A stretch of 64,000 bases of DNA from Kutzneria kofuensis (GCF_014203355.1 NZ_JACHIR010000001.1:3226038-3290037), one strand, 5' to 3'; positions 36,776-45,155 are shown, counted from the stretch's first letter. Notes: generated from the sequence alone by a model not told the origin. A program made the numbers and translations.

Positions 36776-37225
36776 TCACAGCGTGGTCCAGGCGGTGAGA
36801 ACGCGAGGGCCGGCGGGTCGGGTCAGTTCGAGGCGGAACATGCCGGTGGGGCAGGGGCGGACGGTGAAGTAGCCGAGGGCGTCCACACGCACGGTCTGGA
36901 CGTGGCCGTCGGCCTGGCGGACGAGGAGCTCGCCGGCGGCCGGTGGGGCGATCTGGCCGAGCAGGGCGTCGGCGGTGAGCTCGACCTCGATGGTGACGTG
37001 GCTGGACACGAAGGTCATCGCCCGCAGGGTGGCGGTCTCGGCCCGGGTGCCGGCGGGCTCGCCGGCGGAGTCGAACGCGAGGGCGGCGAGTTCGGCGTCG
37101 ACGGTGTGCCAGGCGAAGGCGGCCTTGCCGGCGTCGAGCAGACGCTGGGGCACATTCCGTGCCGCCTGAACGGCCTCGGCGAGGTCGGCGAGCAGATGCT
37201 CGTCGCTGTCCCAGTAACTGGTCAC
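36776..37225 (-). CDS. Small beta-rich protein of the protease-sigma-CHAT module
   Basis: A 149-residue protein I cannot name. The N-terminal 70 residues are helical and acidic (SDEHLLADLAEAVQAARNVPQRLLDAGKAAFAWH, then DAELAALAFDSAGE). The C-terminal 75 residues are predicted strands, GELLVRQADGHVQTVRVDALGYFTVRPCPTGMFRLEL, like a carboxypeptidase-regulatory/Ig-like fold. GTG 37225 overlaps the sigma-factor stop by four bases. Third gene of the operon after protease and sigma factor; it could be an anti-sigma factor, an adaptor or a protease substrate. That is inference from position. Confidence 0.7.
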   Translation of the reverse strand: MTSYWDSDEHLLADLAEAVQAARNVPQRLLDAGKAAFAWHTVDAELAALAFDSAGEPAGTRAETATLRAMTFVSSHVTIEVELTADALLGQIAPPAAGELLVRQADGHVQTVRVDALGYFTVRPCPTGMFRLELTRPAGPRVLTAWTTL

Positions 37226-37770
37226 GACGTCTCCTCGAAGGGGGCGAGCGCGGGGTTGCGGCGAAGCGCGTCGAGACAGCGCATCCGGCTGGGCCCGATG
37301 CTGCCGACGGGCAGGCCGACCTGGGCGGAGATGGTGGCGTAGCGCACGGTCTCCTCGGCGAACAGCAGGCCGAGCAGCCGCCGGCACCGCTCGGACAGCT
37401 CCCGGAACGCCACCCGAAGCGCGATGTGCCGTTCCTGGACGAGCAGCCAGGCATCCAGCTCGGGACGCTCGTCGGGCCCGTCGATGTCGTCCACGCTGAC
37501 CTGTTTCTTCTTGTCACGCAACAGATGCAGGCACTCGTTGCGGGTGGTGGTGGCGATCCAGCCGGGCAGCGCGGCGGGCTCCCGCAGCGTGTTGAGCCGC
37601 TCGACGAGCCGCAGCCACACGGTGGCGTTGACGTCGTCGGTGTCGGCCGCGGACAGGTTGTGCCGGTTGCACACGGCCCACACGAGCGGCGCGAACCGCT
37701 CGACGATCTCGTCCCACGCGGCCTGCTCGCCGCGCCGGGCCCGCACCACCAAGTCGCCGACGTCAGACAC
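37222..37770 (-). CDS. ECF-like sigma-70 family RNA polymerase sigma factor
   Basis: A 182-residue sigma factor with regions 2 and 4 only. Region 2 covers WDEIVERFAPLVWAVCNRHN, then DTDDVNATVWLRLVERLNTL and IATTTRNECLHLLRDKKK. Region 4 covers RELSERCRRLLGLLF and YATISAQVGLPVGSIGPSRMRCLDALRR. It would direct RNA polymerase to module-specific promoters. GTG 37770 overlaps the end of the protease gene by eight bases, and its own stop overlaps the next GTG, so protease, sigma factor and small protein are coupled. No classical anti-sigma factor (zinc or membrane type) is present. Confidence 0.88.
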   Translation of the reverse strand: MSDVGDLVVRARRGEQAAWDEIVERFAPLVWAVCNRHNLSAADTDDVNATVWLRLVERLNTLREPAALPGWIATTTRNECLHLLRDKKKQVSVDDIDGPDERPELDAWLLVQERHIALRVAFRELSERCRRLLGLLFAEETVRYATISAQVGLPVGSIGPSRMRCLDALRRNPALAPFEETS

Positions 37771-38815
37771 CGGGTACCGCCACCATCGAGTCGGGATCGC
37801 GTAGCAACAGCTGATACGCCTCCGCCGCGGAAACGCCGGCAGTGGACATCCGGGCGGCGACGGCACCGCTGACGAAGGCGGCCGCGAACGAGGTGCCGCG
37901 CCAGGACGCGTAGCCGCCGAACGAGGTGCCGTCGATCGCGGCGTACAGGAAAGCGCTGCGGACATCGTCCCCGGGAGCGGCGGCGTTGATCCAGGCGAAG
38001 CTCGGGCCGCCGGTGGAGCCCACGTCGATCACGGAGCCGAAAGCGCCCGGCCAGACCCGGTCGGTGTGGTCGTTGCCGGCGGCCGCGACGACAAGCACCT
38101 CCGGCCGCAGCCGGGACAGCGCACGGGCGATCGACGGCGGCACGGCGTCGTCGGCCGTCTCGAAGCCGAGCGAGAGGTTGAGGACCTGGATGTCCTGGGC
38201 CGCGAACGCCCCGATGTCCTTGGCCAGCTGCCAGCGGCTGCACCGGCCCGTCTCCGACGCCAGTCCGGCCCGCATGTGGATGGTCGCGGCCGGGGCGTGC
38301 TGCCGGATGATCCCGGCGACGAACGTGCCGTGGCCGGCCCAGAGAGTCACGTGCTCGTCCGGTTCGTAGAAGGTGTCCGCCAGCACGTGCGTCGGCGGCA
38401 GGTCACGGTGGTGCGTCGGCGCCGTGTCGATCACGCCGATGTGCACGCCCTGCCCGTCGGTGGTGTCCGGGATCGGCACCGGATAGGCGGGATACGCCGG
38501 TCCGACCGACTTGTGCTGCGGATTGCCGCACACGTCGTCGGAGTTGCGGTCGAGCACCGGCACGAAGCCGTGCCGGTCGGCGAACCGCCGCCCCACGTCG
38601 TAGAAGAGCAGGTCGAGGCCGTCCAGGTCGGTCTCGTCGGAGTACTGCCGGCGGGCGGCCGGCGCGTAGTCGCCGAGTTCGAGTGGGCCGACGAGCGTGA
38701 GGCCCAGGGCCTCGTCGGCGTCGGTGTGGTGGTTGTCGGGAAGCACGTGCAGCCGGTCGGCCAGGAGTTCGACGACCTCGTCGCGGTGCCGGCTGTCGAC
38801 GATCAGCTCATCCAT
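37763..38815 (-). CDS. Subtilisin-like (S8) serine protease without signal peptide
   Basis: A 350-residue protease. The catalytic residues are in place: D130 (HIGVIDTAP), H162 (AGHGTFVAGII), N248 (VVAAAGNDH, oxyanion) and S309 (RGTSFAAAFVSGA). About 110 residues precede the catalytic domain and could be a propeptide or regulatory domain. There is no signal peptide, so the enzyme should act in the cytoplasm, unusual for S8 proteases. ATG 38815 with GGGG upstream. It heads a three-gene operon and diverges from the TPR-CHAT gene across 104 bases. Confidence 0.9.
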   Translation of the reverse strand: MDELIVDSRHRDEVVELLADRLHVLPDNHHTDADEALGLTLVGPLELGDYAPAARRQYSDETDLDGLDLLFYDVGRRFADRHGFVPVLDRNSDDVCGNPQHKSVGPAYPAYPVPIPDTTDGQGVHIGVIDTAPTHHRDLPPTHVLADTFYEPDEHVTLWAGHGTFVAGIIRQHAPAATIHMRAGLASETGRCSRWQLAKDIGAFAAQDIQVLNLSLGFETADDAVPPSIARALSRLRPEVLVVAAAGNDHTDRVWPGAFGSVIDVGSTGGPSFAWINAAAPGDDVRSAFLYAAIDGTSFGGYASWRGTSFAAAFVSGAVAARMSTAGVSAAEAYQLLLRDPDSMVAVPGV

Positions 38816-38919
38816 GGGTGTCCCCTCGGTCATGCCCCACGGAGCCACCGGCGGCACCCGTGATACATCCCGGTTAATCGCATTCTCGCGACGGGTGTGA
38901 CGGGTTCATCCTTTTTGCT
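38816..38919. promoter_or_regulatory. Divergent promoter region of the protease-sigma / CHAT module
   Basis: These 104 bases separate the ATG of the S8 protease from the GTG of the CHAT gene and must hold both promoters. GGTTAATCGC at 38872-38881 is the only AT-rich element. The CHAT GTG has no ribosome site, so its mRNA may be leaderless. Confidence 0.4.
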
Positions 38920-41448
38920 GTGAACAGCGGTACCGCGCTCGCGGTGGCCGAGGAGGCGCTGCGGCTGGCCGACAAGGCCGCCGGCCGCGCCGGGCCGACC
39001 TGCGCGGCGGCGGTGCGGCGGGCCCGTCACGACGGTGACGCCGACGCGCTGTCGATCGCGGAACGGGCGTGGGGACGGTCCCTGTTGCAGTGCGGGGACG
39101 TGGCCGCCGCGGCAGTGCACCTGCGGCGGTCGATCGCCGCCGCCGAGCGACCTGAACTCGCTGGTGAGAGCCGGATTCCGCTGGCGGCCGCGTTGCTGCA
39201 GCAGGGCCGCCCGGGGCCGGCGCTGCGGGAGATCGACCTGGCCGTGCGCGATCTTGACGGCGCCGGCCGGGCTCGGGCCCGAGCGCAGCGGGCGGACATG
39301 CTGCACCAGCTCGGGCGGCTGTCCGAGGCACACGCGGAGTATCAGGCCGCGGTGCCCCTGCTGCGCCGAACGGGTGATCTGCTGAATCTGCAACGGACCC
39401 TGGTCAACCGGGGCATCCTGCACACCGAACGTCACTCGTTCGGCGCAGCCGAGGCGGACCTGACGGCGGCCGACCAGTTGGCCCACAAGCTGGGCCGGCA
39501 GCTGGCCGCCGGCATCATCGCGGAGAACCTGGGCTTCCTGGAGACACTGCGCGGCGACGTGCCGGCCGCGCTGGCGCACCTCGACCGCGCGGAGCAGGCG
39601 ATCGGCGCGGAGGGCGGGCAGCTCGGGCCGGTGTTCATGGACCGGGGCGAACTGCTGCTGGCGGTCGGATCGGCGTCGGAGGCGCAGGAAGCGGCGGAAC
39701 GGGCCGTGCACGCGTTCGAGCGCGAGCGGCGGGGCCTGTTGCTGCCGGGCGCACGGGTGCTGCTGGCGCAGGCGGCGCTGCTCGCCCGTGACTGGCCGAC
39801 GGCGCTGACACAGGCGCAACGGGCCCGGCGGCAGTTCCTGCGGCAGCAACGCGGCGAGTGGGCGGAGTTGGCGCGGTTGATCGTCGTACGGTCGTCGATG
39901 GCGCTCGGCCGGCCGGTTTCGCGGCGCGGCCTGCGGGACATGGTGACGGCCCTGGTGCGTTCCGGCTGGCCGGCGGCCGCCCTGGAGGCCCGGCTGGCGG
40001 CGGCTTTGGTGTTGGGCGACGGGGAATTGCTCGGAGAAGCGGCTTCGGCGAGGCGGCGCGGTCCCGCCGGCCTGAGGGCCCGCGGCTGGTACGCGGAGGC
40101 GTTGCTGCGGGAGCGGGCCGGCGACGCACGCGGTTCGTCACGGGCGCTCCGGCGTGGGCTGCGGGTGTTGGACGAGCACAGCATGTCGTTGGGAGCGACG
40201 GATCTTCGCGCGTATTCGGCCGTGCACCGGGTGGAGTTGACCGAGCTCGGGTTGCGGACGGCGCTGCGGGACGGTCGCGTGCCGCAGGTTTTCGAGTGGG
40301 CGGAACGAAGCCGTCGCCTGCTGCACCAGCCCGTGCTACCGCCGGACGACCCCGTGCTCGCCGATCTGTTGGCACAGCTGCGAAGCGTCGTCCGCAACGC
40401 CCGGCACGCCCAGCGACAGGTCGGGTTGGAGCGTCGGATCCGGGATCATGTTCGCCTGCATCGCGGCGGCGATTTCCATGTCGTGGAGCCGATATCGCTG
40501 CGGGAGCTGGATCTCGGGGCCAGCGCGTTGATCGAATACGTTCAGCTCGACGGGCAGCTGCTCGGCATCGGCGTGGTCGACGGTGTCTCACGGCTGGTGC
40601 CGCTCGGGTCGGTCGCCGACGTCTTCGGGCTCGTCGAGCGACTACCGTTCGCCCTGCACCGCCTCGCCCGGCGCTCATCGTCGGGCGCGCAGTCTTTGCT
40701 GACGGATGCCGCCTCACGGCTGGACAAGCTGTTGCTCGAACCGTTCCATGTGGACGATCGTCCGCTCGTTGTCGTACCGACCGGGCCGCTGCACGACCTC
40801 CCGTGGTCGGTGCTGCCGGGCCGGGTCGGCCGCCCCGTGACCGTGTCGCCGTCGGCCACGCTGTGGCAGTCGACCCGCTTCGACAACCGCCCCGGCGTCG
40901 CCGTTGTCGCCGGCCCCGGCCTTTCCGGCGCACGCGACGAGGCCCTCGCCGTCGCCAAGCTGTACGGCGTCGACCCGTGGCTGGATTCTGCTGCCACCGT
41001 GGACCGGGTGCTCGGTCTGCTCCGCAGCTGCGGCGTCGCACACCTGGCCGCACACGGCCGGTTGGCCCTGGACAATCCTCTGTTCTCCAGCCTTCGGCTG
41101 CACGACGGTCCACTCGTCGTGCACGACCTCGAACGCACACGGCAGGTTCCACACACCGTTGTGCTCGCTTCGTGCGACATCGGGCGGTCCCTCGTCTGCA
41201 CCGGCGACGAACTGTTGGGCCTGTCCGCCACCTTCTTGTCCCGCGGCACCGCCACGCTCATCGCCTCCGTGGTCCCGATTCCCGACCTCGAGACCGCGCC
41301 GCTGATGACCGCCTTCCACCGCGGACTACTCGCCGGCCTACCCGCACCCGCCGCACTCGCCGCCGCCCAGTCTTCGCTGGCCGGCGGCAGCCCGCGCGAC
41401 CTCGCCGCCGCTGCTGGTTTCGTGTGCCTGGGCGGGAAATCCGTCTAG
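38920..41448 (+). CDS. TPR-CHAT protein (caspase-like protease)
   Basis: An 842-residue protein. Residues 1 to about 430 are helical TPR-like repeats (for example LGRLSEAHAEYQAAVPLLRRTGDLLN; FGAAEADLTAADQLAHKLGR). From about 520 a CHAT domain follows: IEYVQLDGQLLGIGVVDG, VVVPTGPLHDLPWSVLPG, then H712 in HLAAHGRLALDNPLF and C752 in VLASCDIGRSL. H712 and C752 are the caspase-type His/Cys dyad, spaced 40 residues. TPR-CHAT proteins are proteases in conflict systems; the best known is Craspase of type III-E CRISPR. It faces an S8 protease/sigma-factor operon. No CRISPR element is nearby. Confidence 0.88.
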   Translation: MNSGTALAVAEEALRLADKAAGRAGPTCAAAVRRARHDGDADALSIAERAWGRSLLQCGDVAAAAVHLRRSIAAAERPELAGESRIPLAAALLQQGRPGPALREIDLAVRDLDGAGRARARAQRADMLHQLGRLSEAHAEYQAAVPLLRRTGDLLNLQRTLVNRGILHTERHSFGAAEADLTAADQLAHKLGRQLAAGIIAENLGFLETLRGDVPAALAHLDRAEQAIGAEGGQLGPVFMDRGELLLAVGSASEAQEAAERAVHAFERERRGLLLPGARVLLAQAALLARDWPTALTQAQRARRQFLRQQRGEWAELARLIVVRSSMALGRPVSRRGLRDMVTALVRSGWPAAALEARLAAALVLGDGELLGEAASARRRGPAGLRARGWYAEALLRERAGDARGSSRALRRGLRVLDEHSMSLGATDLRAYSAVHRVELTELGLRTALRDGRVPQVFEWAERSRRLLHQPVLPPDDPVLADLLAQLRSVVRNARHAQRQVGLERRIRDHVRLHRGGDFHVVEPISLRELDLGASALIEYVQLDGQLLGIGVVDGVSRLVPLGSVADVFGLVERLPFALHRLARRSSSGAQSLLTDAASRLDKLLLEPFHVDDRPLVVVPTGPLHDLPWSVLPGRVGRPVTVSPSATLWQSTRFDNRPGVAVVAGPGLSGARDEALAVAKLYGVDPWLDSAATVDRVLGLLRSCGVAHLAAHGRLALDNPLFSSLRLHDGPLVVHDLERTRQVPHTVVLASCDIGRSLVCTGDELLGLSATFLSRGTATLIASVVPIPDLETAPLMTAFHRGLLAGLPAPAALAAAQSSLAGGSPRDLAAAAGFVCLGGKSV

Positions 41449-41882
41449 CGCAGCAACCGGGACAGGCCGTCGACGAAACCGTCGTCCACCGCCGCGAAGT
41501 ACTCCGTGTCGGCCTGCTCCACGTCCCGCAACGCCGCCGCGAGCACCTCCCGTCCTTCCGGCGTGACGACGATTCGCAGCGCCCGCGCGTCATGGGGATC
41601 CGGCGAGCGGTTCACCAGCCCCCGGTCCGCCAGCTTGCGGACCACCTGGCTGGTCATCATCGTGTCGGCGCCGGCCTGCTCCGCCAGGCGCTGCTGCGTC
41701 GGCGGCTCCTCGTGGTCCCCGAGCCACCAGGCCGAGGCCAGCAGCACGAACTGCACGTGGGTGAGGTCGTGCGGGGCCAGTGCCGCCCGCATCGCCCGCT
41801 GCCAGGCCAGGGTGACCCGCCAGAGCAGGAATCCGGGGCTGCGCCCGGGGCCCGTCCAGCGGGACCGCGGCTCGTCGTTCAT
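41445..41882 (-). CDS. MarR-family transcriptional regulator
   Basis: A 145-residue winged-helix regulator. The DNA-binding segment is [43 protein letters not shown] with the usual wing. ATG 41882 overlaps the upstream SRPBCC stop by four bases, so it is the second gene of an operon. A perfect AT-rich palindrome lies in front of that operon and is a good candidate for autoregulation. The stop overlaps the CHAT stop in a CTAG. Confidence 0.9.
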   Translation of the reverse strand: MNDEPRSRWTGPGRSPGFLLWRVTLAWQRAMRAALAPHDLTHVQFVLLASAWWLGDHEEPPTQQRLAEQAGADTMMTSQVVRKLADRGLVNRSPDPHDARALRIVVTPEGREVLAAALRDVEQADTEYFAAVDDGFVDGLSRLLR

Positions 41883-42289
41883 TCGCACATTCTCGCCAAG
41901 GCGCCGACCGCGTCGGGGAAGTCCTCCGTGATCATCGGGCCCATCGCCTTGAGTTCGTCGCTGCCGTCGATCTCCAGTCGGTGCGTGAGCAGCCACCGGC
42001 CGTCGCCGGCCGGCTCGATGCGGTGGCTGAACCGGAGGATGCCGCCCGGCATCTCCGTCTCGTCCGTGAATCCCTCGTTCGGTCTCACCTCCGTCAGCAC
42101 GTACGGCAGGGGTGGCTGGCCGGTGACCGTCAGCTCTCCTCTTGCGCCGACCACGAATTCCCCGTCCAGCGTCACCTTCTCCAGGCCCTCGTCCCAGCTC
42201 GGCCAGTCCGCCGGGTCGCTCCACCGCGCCCAGACCGCCGCCGGGGTCGCCGTTGTCGTCACCGTGTGCTCGAACCCGTAAGTCGTCAT
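41879..42289 (-). CDS. SRPBCC (START-like/AHSA1-type) protein
   Basis: A 136-residue ligand-binding fold protein. [33 protein letters not shown] is the typical SRPBCC opening; [20 protein letters not shown] and a C-terminal helix (DEL KAMGP to VGALARMCE) complete the hydrophobic pocket. Such proteins bind lipids or aromatic compounds. It is coupled to the MarR gene, so it may be induced by the compound sensed by MarR. Confidence 0.85.
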   Translation of the reverse strand: MTTYGFEHTVTTTATPAAVWARWSDPADWPSWDEGLEKVTLDGEFVVGARGELTVTGQPPLPYVLTEVRPNEGFTDETEMPGGILRFSHRIEPAGDGRWLLTHRLEIDGSDELKAMGPMITEDFPDAVGALARMCE

Positions 42290-42293
42290 GCGT

Positions 42294-42306
42294 GCATATT
42301 ATATGC
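42294..42306. promoter_or_regulatory. MarR operator candidate
   Basis: GCATAT-T-ATATGC is a perfect palindrome five bases upstream of the SRPBCC ATG and 29 bases before the divergent DUF1445 gene. Its AT content stands out in this GC-rich DNA. A MarR dimer bound there could repress both directions. Confidence 0.6.
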
Positions 42307-42334
42307 GCGATTACTACCTCGCTACCCTGGTTCC

Positions 42335-43087
42335 GTGACTGCTGCCGAGGCACGTGCGAGCTTCCGGTCCGGTCTGGTCACTCCGACCGCCGGCATGGCT
42401 CCCGGCCACACCCAGGCCAACCTCATCGCCGTGCCCGCCGACTGGGCGTACGACGTGCTGCTGTTCGCGCAGCGGAACCCCAAGCCCTGCCCCGTCCTCG
42501 ACGTCACCGACGCCGGCGTTCCCCACACCGCGCTGGCCCCCGGCGCCGATCTCCGTACCGACCTGCCCGCCTACCGCGTGTGGGTTGACGGCTCTTTGAC
42601 GGCGGAATGCCCCGATGCCAGCGAGTTCTGGCGTGACGACCTCGTCGCCGTGCTCATCGGCTGCAGCTTCACCTTCGAGTCCGCTCTGACGGCCGCCGGC
42701 ATTCCCCTTCGGGGTTCCAACGTCCCCATGTACGTCACCAACCGGTCTTGCCGCCCCACTCCCCGCCTTCGCGGGCCGCTCGTCGTCTCCATGCGGCCCA
42801 TCCCCGCGGAACTGGTCGCCAGGGCGGTCGAGGTGACTCGACTGATGCCCGCGGTACATGGGGCGCCGGTGCATGTCGGTGATCCGTCGGAGCTGGGCAT
42901 CACCGACCTCTCCCGCCCGGATTTCGGTATCTCGGTTGAGATTCGGCCGGGTGAGGTCCCCGTGTTCTGGGCCTGCGGCGTCACCCCTCAGGCCGCCGTG
43001 ATGGCATCCAAGCCGCCGTTCGCCATCACCCACGCACCCGGCCACATGTTCATCACCGACGCCCTCGACACCGACTACCGGATCTGA
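42335..43087 (+). CDS. DUF1445 / D-glutamate cyclase-like hydro-lyase family protein
   Basis: A 250-residue protein of the DUF1445 family, to which mammalian D-glutamate cyclase belongs. Typical segments are [64 protein letters not shown] and [33 protein letters not shown]. The reaction in bacteria is not established. GTG 42335 has no strong ribosome site. It diverges from the SRPBCC/MarR operon and shares its palindrome region. Confidence 0.85.
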   Translation: MTAAEARASFRSGLVTPTAGMAPGHTQANLIAVPADWAYDVLLFAQRNPKPCPVLDVTDAGVPHTALAPGADLRTDLPAYRVWVDGSLTAECPDASEFWRDDLVAVLIGCSFTFESALTAAGIPLRGSNVPMYVTNRSCRPTPRLRGPLVVSMRPIPAELVARAVEVTRLMPAVHGAPVHVGDPSELGITDLSRPDFGISVEIRPGEVPVFWACGVTPQAAVMASKPPFAITHAPGHMFITDALDTDYRI

Positions 43088-43104
43088 AGAAGGAGGCCCC
43101 GGAA

Positions 43105-43302
43105 CTGAGTTCCGGAGGCGACTCACTCAAGTCACTCGATGACACGGTCAGCGAACTCGTGAGCCTTTCAGAGCATGGGGACTTCGAGGGCATCAGGGAA
43201 GTGGTCGAGGAGGTTCACGATGCCGTCCACACGATGCTTGCCTCGTACGAGATCATGATGCGTACACATGACCTGAAGCTTCCGTACACAACGGACGACT
43301 AG
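43105..43302 (+). CDS. Small acidic protein, possible non-canonical start
   Basis: A 65-codon frame with coding-like content, acidic and helical (VSELVSLSEHGDFEGIREVVEEVHDAVHTML), ending DLKLPYTTDD. The only well-placed start is CTG 43105, eight bases after AAGGAGG; GTG 43159 would give 47 residues without a ribosome site. The initiation region sits in a hairpin, CCGGAAC-TGA-GTTCCGG (43099-43115). It follows the DUF1445 gene by 17 bases. Family unknown. Confidence 0.45.
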   Translation: MSSGGDSLKSLDDTVSELVSLSEHGDFEGIREVVEEVHDAVHTMLASYEIMMRTHDLKLPYTTDD

Positions 43303-43353
43303 CGAACGCTGCCCGGTGGACAAGAGGACCGCAAGGCGAACGACGGCGGCCGT

Positions 43354-44025
43354 CTACCGAGTCCGCAGTCGGGGCTTGCCTTCCAGGTGGGACAGGCCGT
43401 TCCACGCCAGGTTGACCAGATGCGCGGCGACCTCGTCCTTCTTGGGCTTGCGAACCTCCAGCCACCATTGACCGGTCAGCGCGACCATCCCCACCAAAGC
43501 CTGGGCGTACAGGGCGGCGAGCTTGGGGTCGTAGCCACGGGCGTCGAAGTGCAGGCCGAGGATGTGCTCGACCTGGGAGGCGATGTCGTTCAACAAACTC
43601 GAGAAGGTGCCGGTGGCGCTGGCGACGGGGGAATCGCGGACCATGATGCGGAAGCCGTCGCTGGAGCCCTCGATGTAGTTGAGCAGGGCGCGGGCGGCCT
43701 TCTCGAGGAGCTCACGGGGATGCCCGCCGCCGACGCCCAACGCCGTCACCACGGAGTCGAGCAGGTACTGCATCTCCCGGTCGACGACGACGGCGTAGAT
43801 GCCCTCCTTGCCGCCGAAGTGCTCGTACACGACGGGCTTGGAAACGCCGGCCCGGTGGGCGATCTCCTCGATGGAGGTGCCGTCGAAGCCCTTTTCGGCG
43901 AACAGCTCCCTGGCCACGTCGAGCAGCTGCTGCCGGCGCTCCTTGCCGGTCATCCGCACGCGCGTCACAGGGGCGACGCCGTCCGCGTCGCCCCTGCTGT
44001 CACGTGTCCTGCGCCGGGCGGCCAT
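43354..44025 (-). CDS. TetR-family transcriptional regulator
   Basis: A 223-residue repressor. The N-terminal helix-turn-helix is GFDGTSIEEIAHRAGVSKPVVYEHFGGKEGIY; the C-terminal ligand domain is helical. It is encoded 20 bases downstream of the desaturase on the same strand, so it is probably co-transcribed. Paired inverted repeats in front of the desaturase are its likely operators. Its place between mfd and glmU matches the TetR gene Rv1019 of M. tuberculosis. It may sense an acyl-CoA. Confidence 0.9.
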   Translation of the reverse strand: MAARRRTRDSRGDADGVAPVTRVRMTGKERRQQLLDVARELFAEKGFDGTSIEEIAHRAGVSKPVVYEHFGGKEGIYAVVVDREMQYLLDSVVTALGVGGGHPRELLEKAARALLNYIEGSSDGFRIMVRDSPVASATGTFSSLLNDIASQVEHILGLHFDARGYDPKLAALYAQALVGMVALTGQWWLEVRKPKKDEVAAHLVNLAWNGLSHLEGKPRLRTR

Positions 44026-44045
44026 GGGCAGCCACGATATGTCAC

Positions 44046-44996
44046 CTACTTGGCGACGCTGATCCTGGCCAGCCGCTGCGGGCTCGGCCAGCGCACGTTC
44101 CACGCCCAGCCGAGCTTCTCGAACAGCCAGATGGTCCGCGCCGAGATGTCGATCTGTCCCCGCTGCACGCCGTGCCGGGCGGAGGTGGGGTCGGCGTGGT
44201 GCAGGTTGTGCCACGACTCGCCGAACGACAGGATCGCCAGCGGCCAGAAGTTGGCGGACTTGTCCCGGGCGGCGAAGGGCCGCTCGCCGATCATGTGGCA
44301 GATGGAGTTCACCGACCACGTGACGTGGTGCAGCACGGCGACCCGGACGAGGCCGGCCCAGAAGAAGCCGGTCAGGACTCCCCACCAGGACCAGCTGATG
44401 AGGCCGCCGAGCGCGGCGGGCGCGAGCAGGCTGACGACGGTCCACACCGGGAACAACTTGTCCACTCGCTCCAGGTCCTGGTCGGCGACCAGGTCCGGCG
44501 CGAAACGGTCGCGGTTGGTCAGGTCACGCTCGTACAGCCAGCCCATGTGCGCGTGCCAGAAGCCCTTGGCGAGCGCGATCGGCCCGGTGCCGAACAGCCA
44601 CGGCGAGTGCGGGTCGCCCTCACGGTCGGAGAAGGCGTGGTGCCGCCGGTGGTCGGCGACCCACTTGATCACAGAACCCTGCAGCGACATGCTGCCGGCG
44701 ATGGCCAGCCCGACGCGCAGGCCGCGCTTGGCCTTGAAGGAGCCGTGCGTGAAGTAGCGGTGGTAACCCACCGTGACGCCCATGCCGCTGATGCAGAAGA
44801 ACACCGCGCCGATCGCGATGTCCACCCAGCTCAGACCCCAGCCCCAGGCCAGCGGGACGGCGGCGACCAACGCGACGAATGGCACGATGGTGAAGATGTA
44901 GATGAGAGCCTGCTCGACGCGGCCGTGTTGGCCGTCCAGCATCGGCTTCGGCCCCCCGCCGGTTGCTTCCCTTGGCTTCTCCAGGGCTGTGGTCAT
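44046..44996 (-). CDS. Acyl-CoA delta-9 desaturase, DesA3-like
   Basis: A 316-residue integral membrane di-iron enzyme that inserts a cis double bond into fatty acyl-CoA. The three His boxes are present: HRYFTH (near residue 78), HRRHH (near 116) and HNLHH (near 261). Four membrane segments lie between them. An electron-transfer partner is not nearby. The start is ATG 44996 with GAGGAG upstream, and AT-rich promoter sequence lies between it and tandem inverted repeats. Together with TetR it would control membrane fluidity. Confidence 0.93.
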   Translation of the reverse strand: MTTALEKPREATGGGPKPMLDGQHGRVEQALIYIFTIVPFVALVAAVPLAWGWGLSWVDIAIGAVFFCISGMGVTVGYHRYFTHGSFKAKRGLRVGLAIAGSMSLQGSVIKWVADHRRHHAFSDREGDPHSPWLFGTGPIALAKGFWHAHMGWLYERDLTNRDRFAPDLVADQDLERVDKLFPVWTVVSLLAPAALGGLISWSWWGVLTGFFWAGLVRVAVLHHVTWSVNSICHMIGERPFAARDKSANFWPLAILSFGESWHNLHHADPTSARHGVQRGQIDISARTIWLFEKLGWAWNVRWPSPQRLARISVAK

Positions 44997-45033
44997 ACCG
45001 TGACTCCTCGCGGTCAGTTTAATTTGCTTGACT

Positions 45034-45075
45034 TAGGCGAACCTCGCCTACGGAACCGTAACTTACGCAAGCGTA
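45034..45075. promoter_or_regulatory. Tandem inverted repeats upstream of the desaturase-TetR operon
   Basis: Three nested elements: TAGGCGA-ACC-TCGCCTA (45034-45050), TACGG-AA-CCGTA (45049-45060) and TACGC-AA-GCGTA (45064-45075). The last two share the form TACGS-AA-SCGTA and are exactly 15 bases apart. They lie 38-79 bases before the desaturase start, as expected for TetR operators. Confidence 0.6.
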
Positions 45076-45155
45076 GGTTGTACCGGCCGGGAATACCAGC
45101 CCCGAGCACGGACGTTCTATCCATCTTCACAGGATCGACAGGCGGTCAGCTCTCC

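Noticed and set aside
33142-36798. Very long open frame opposite mfd
   Set aside because: It is the antisense of a clear mfd gene in high-GC DNA; its protein is a low-complexity Arg/His/Val mixture without domains.
38920-41448. TPR-CHAT protein as part of a type III-E CRISPR system
   Set aside because: No gRAMP effector, Cas1/Cas2 or repeat array anywhere in the window.
45028-45050. Iron box (DtxR/IdeR) near the desaturase
   Set aside because: TTAGGCGAACCT has partial likeness only; the TACG-type repeats next to a TetR gene explain the site better.
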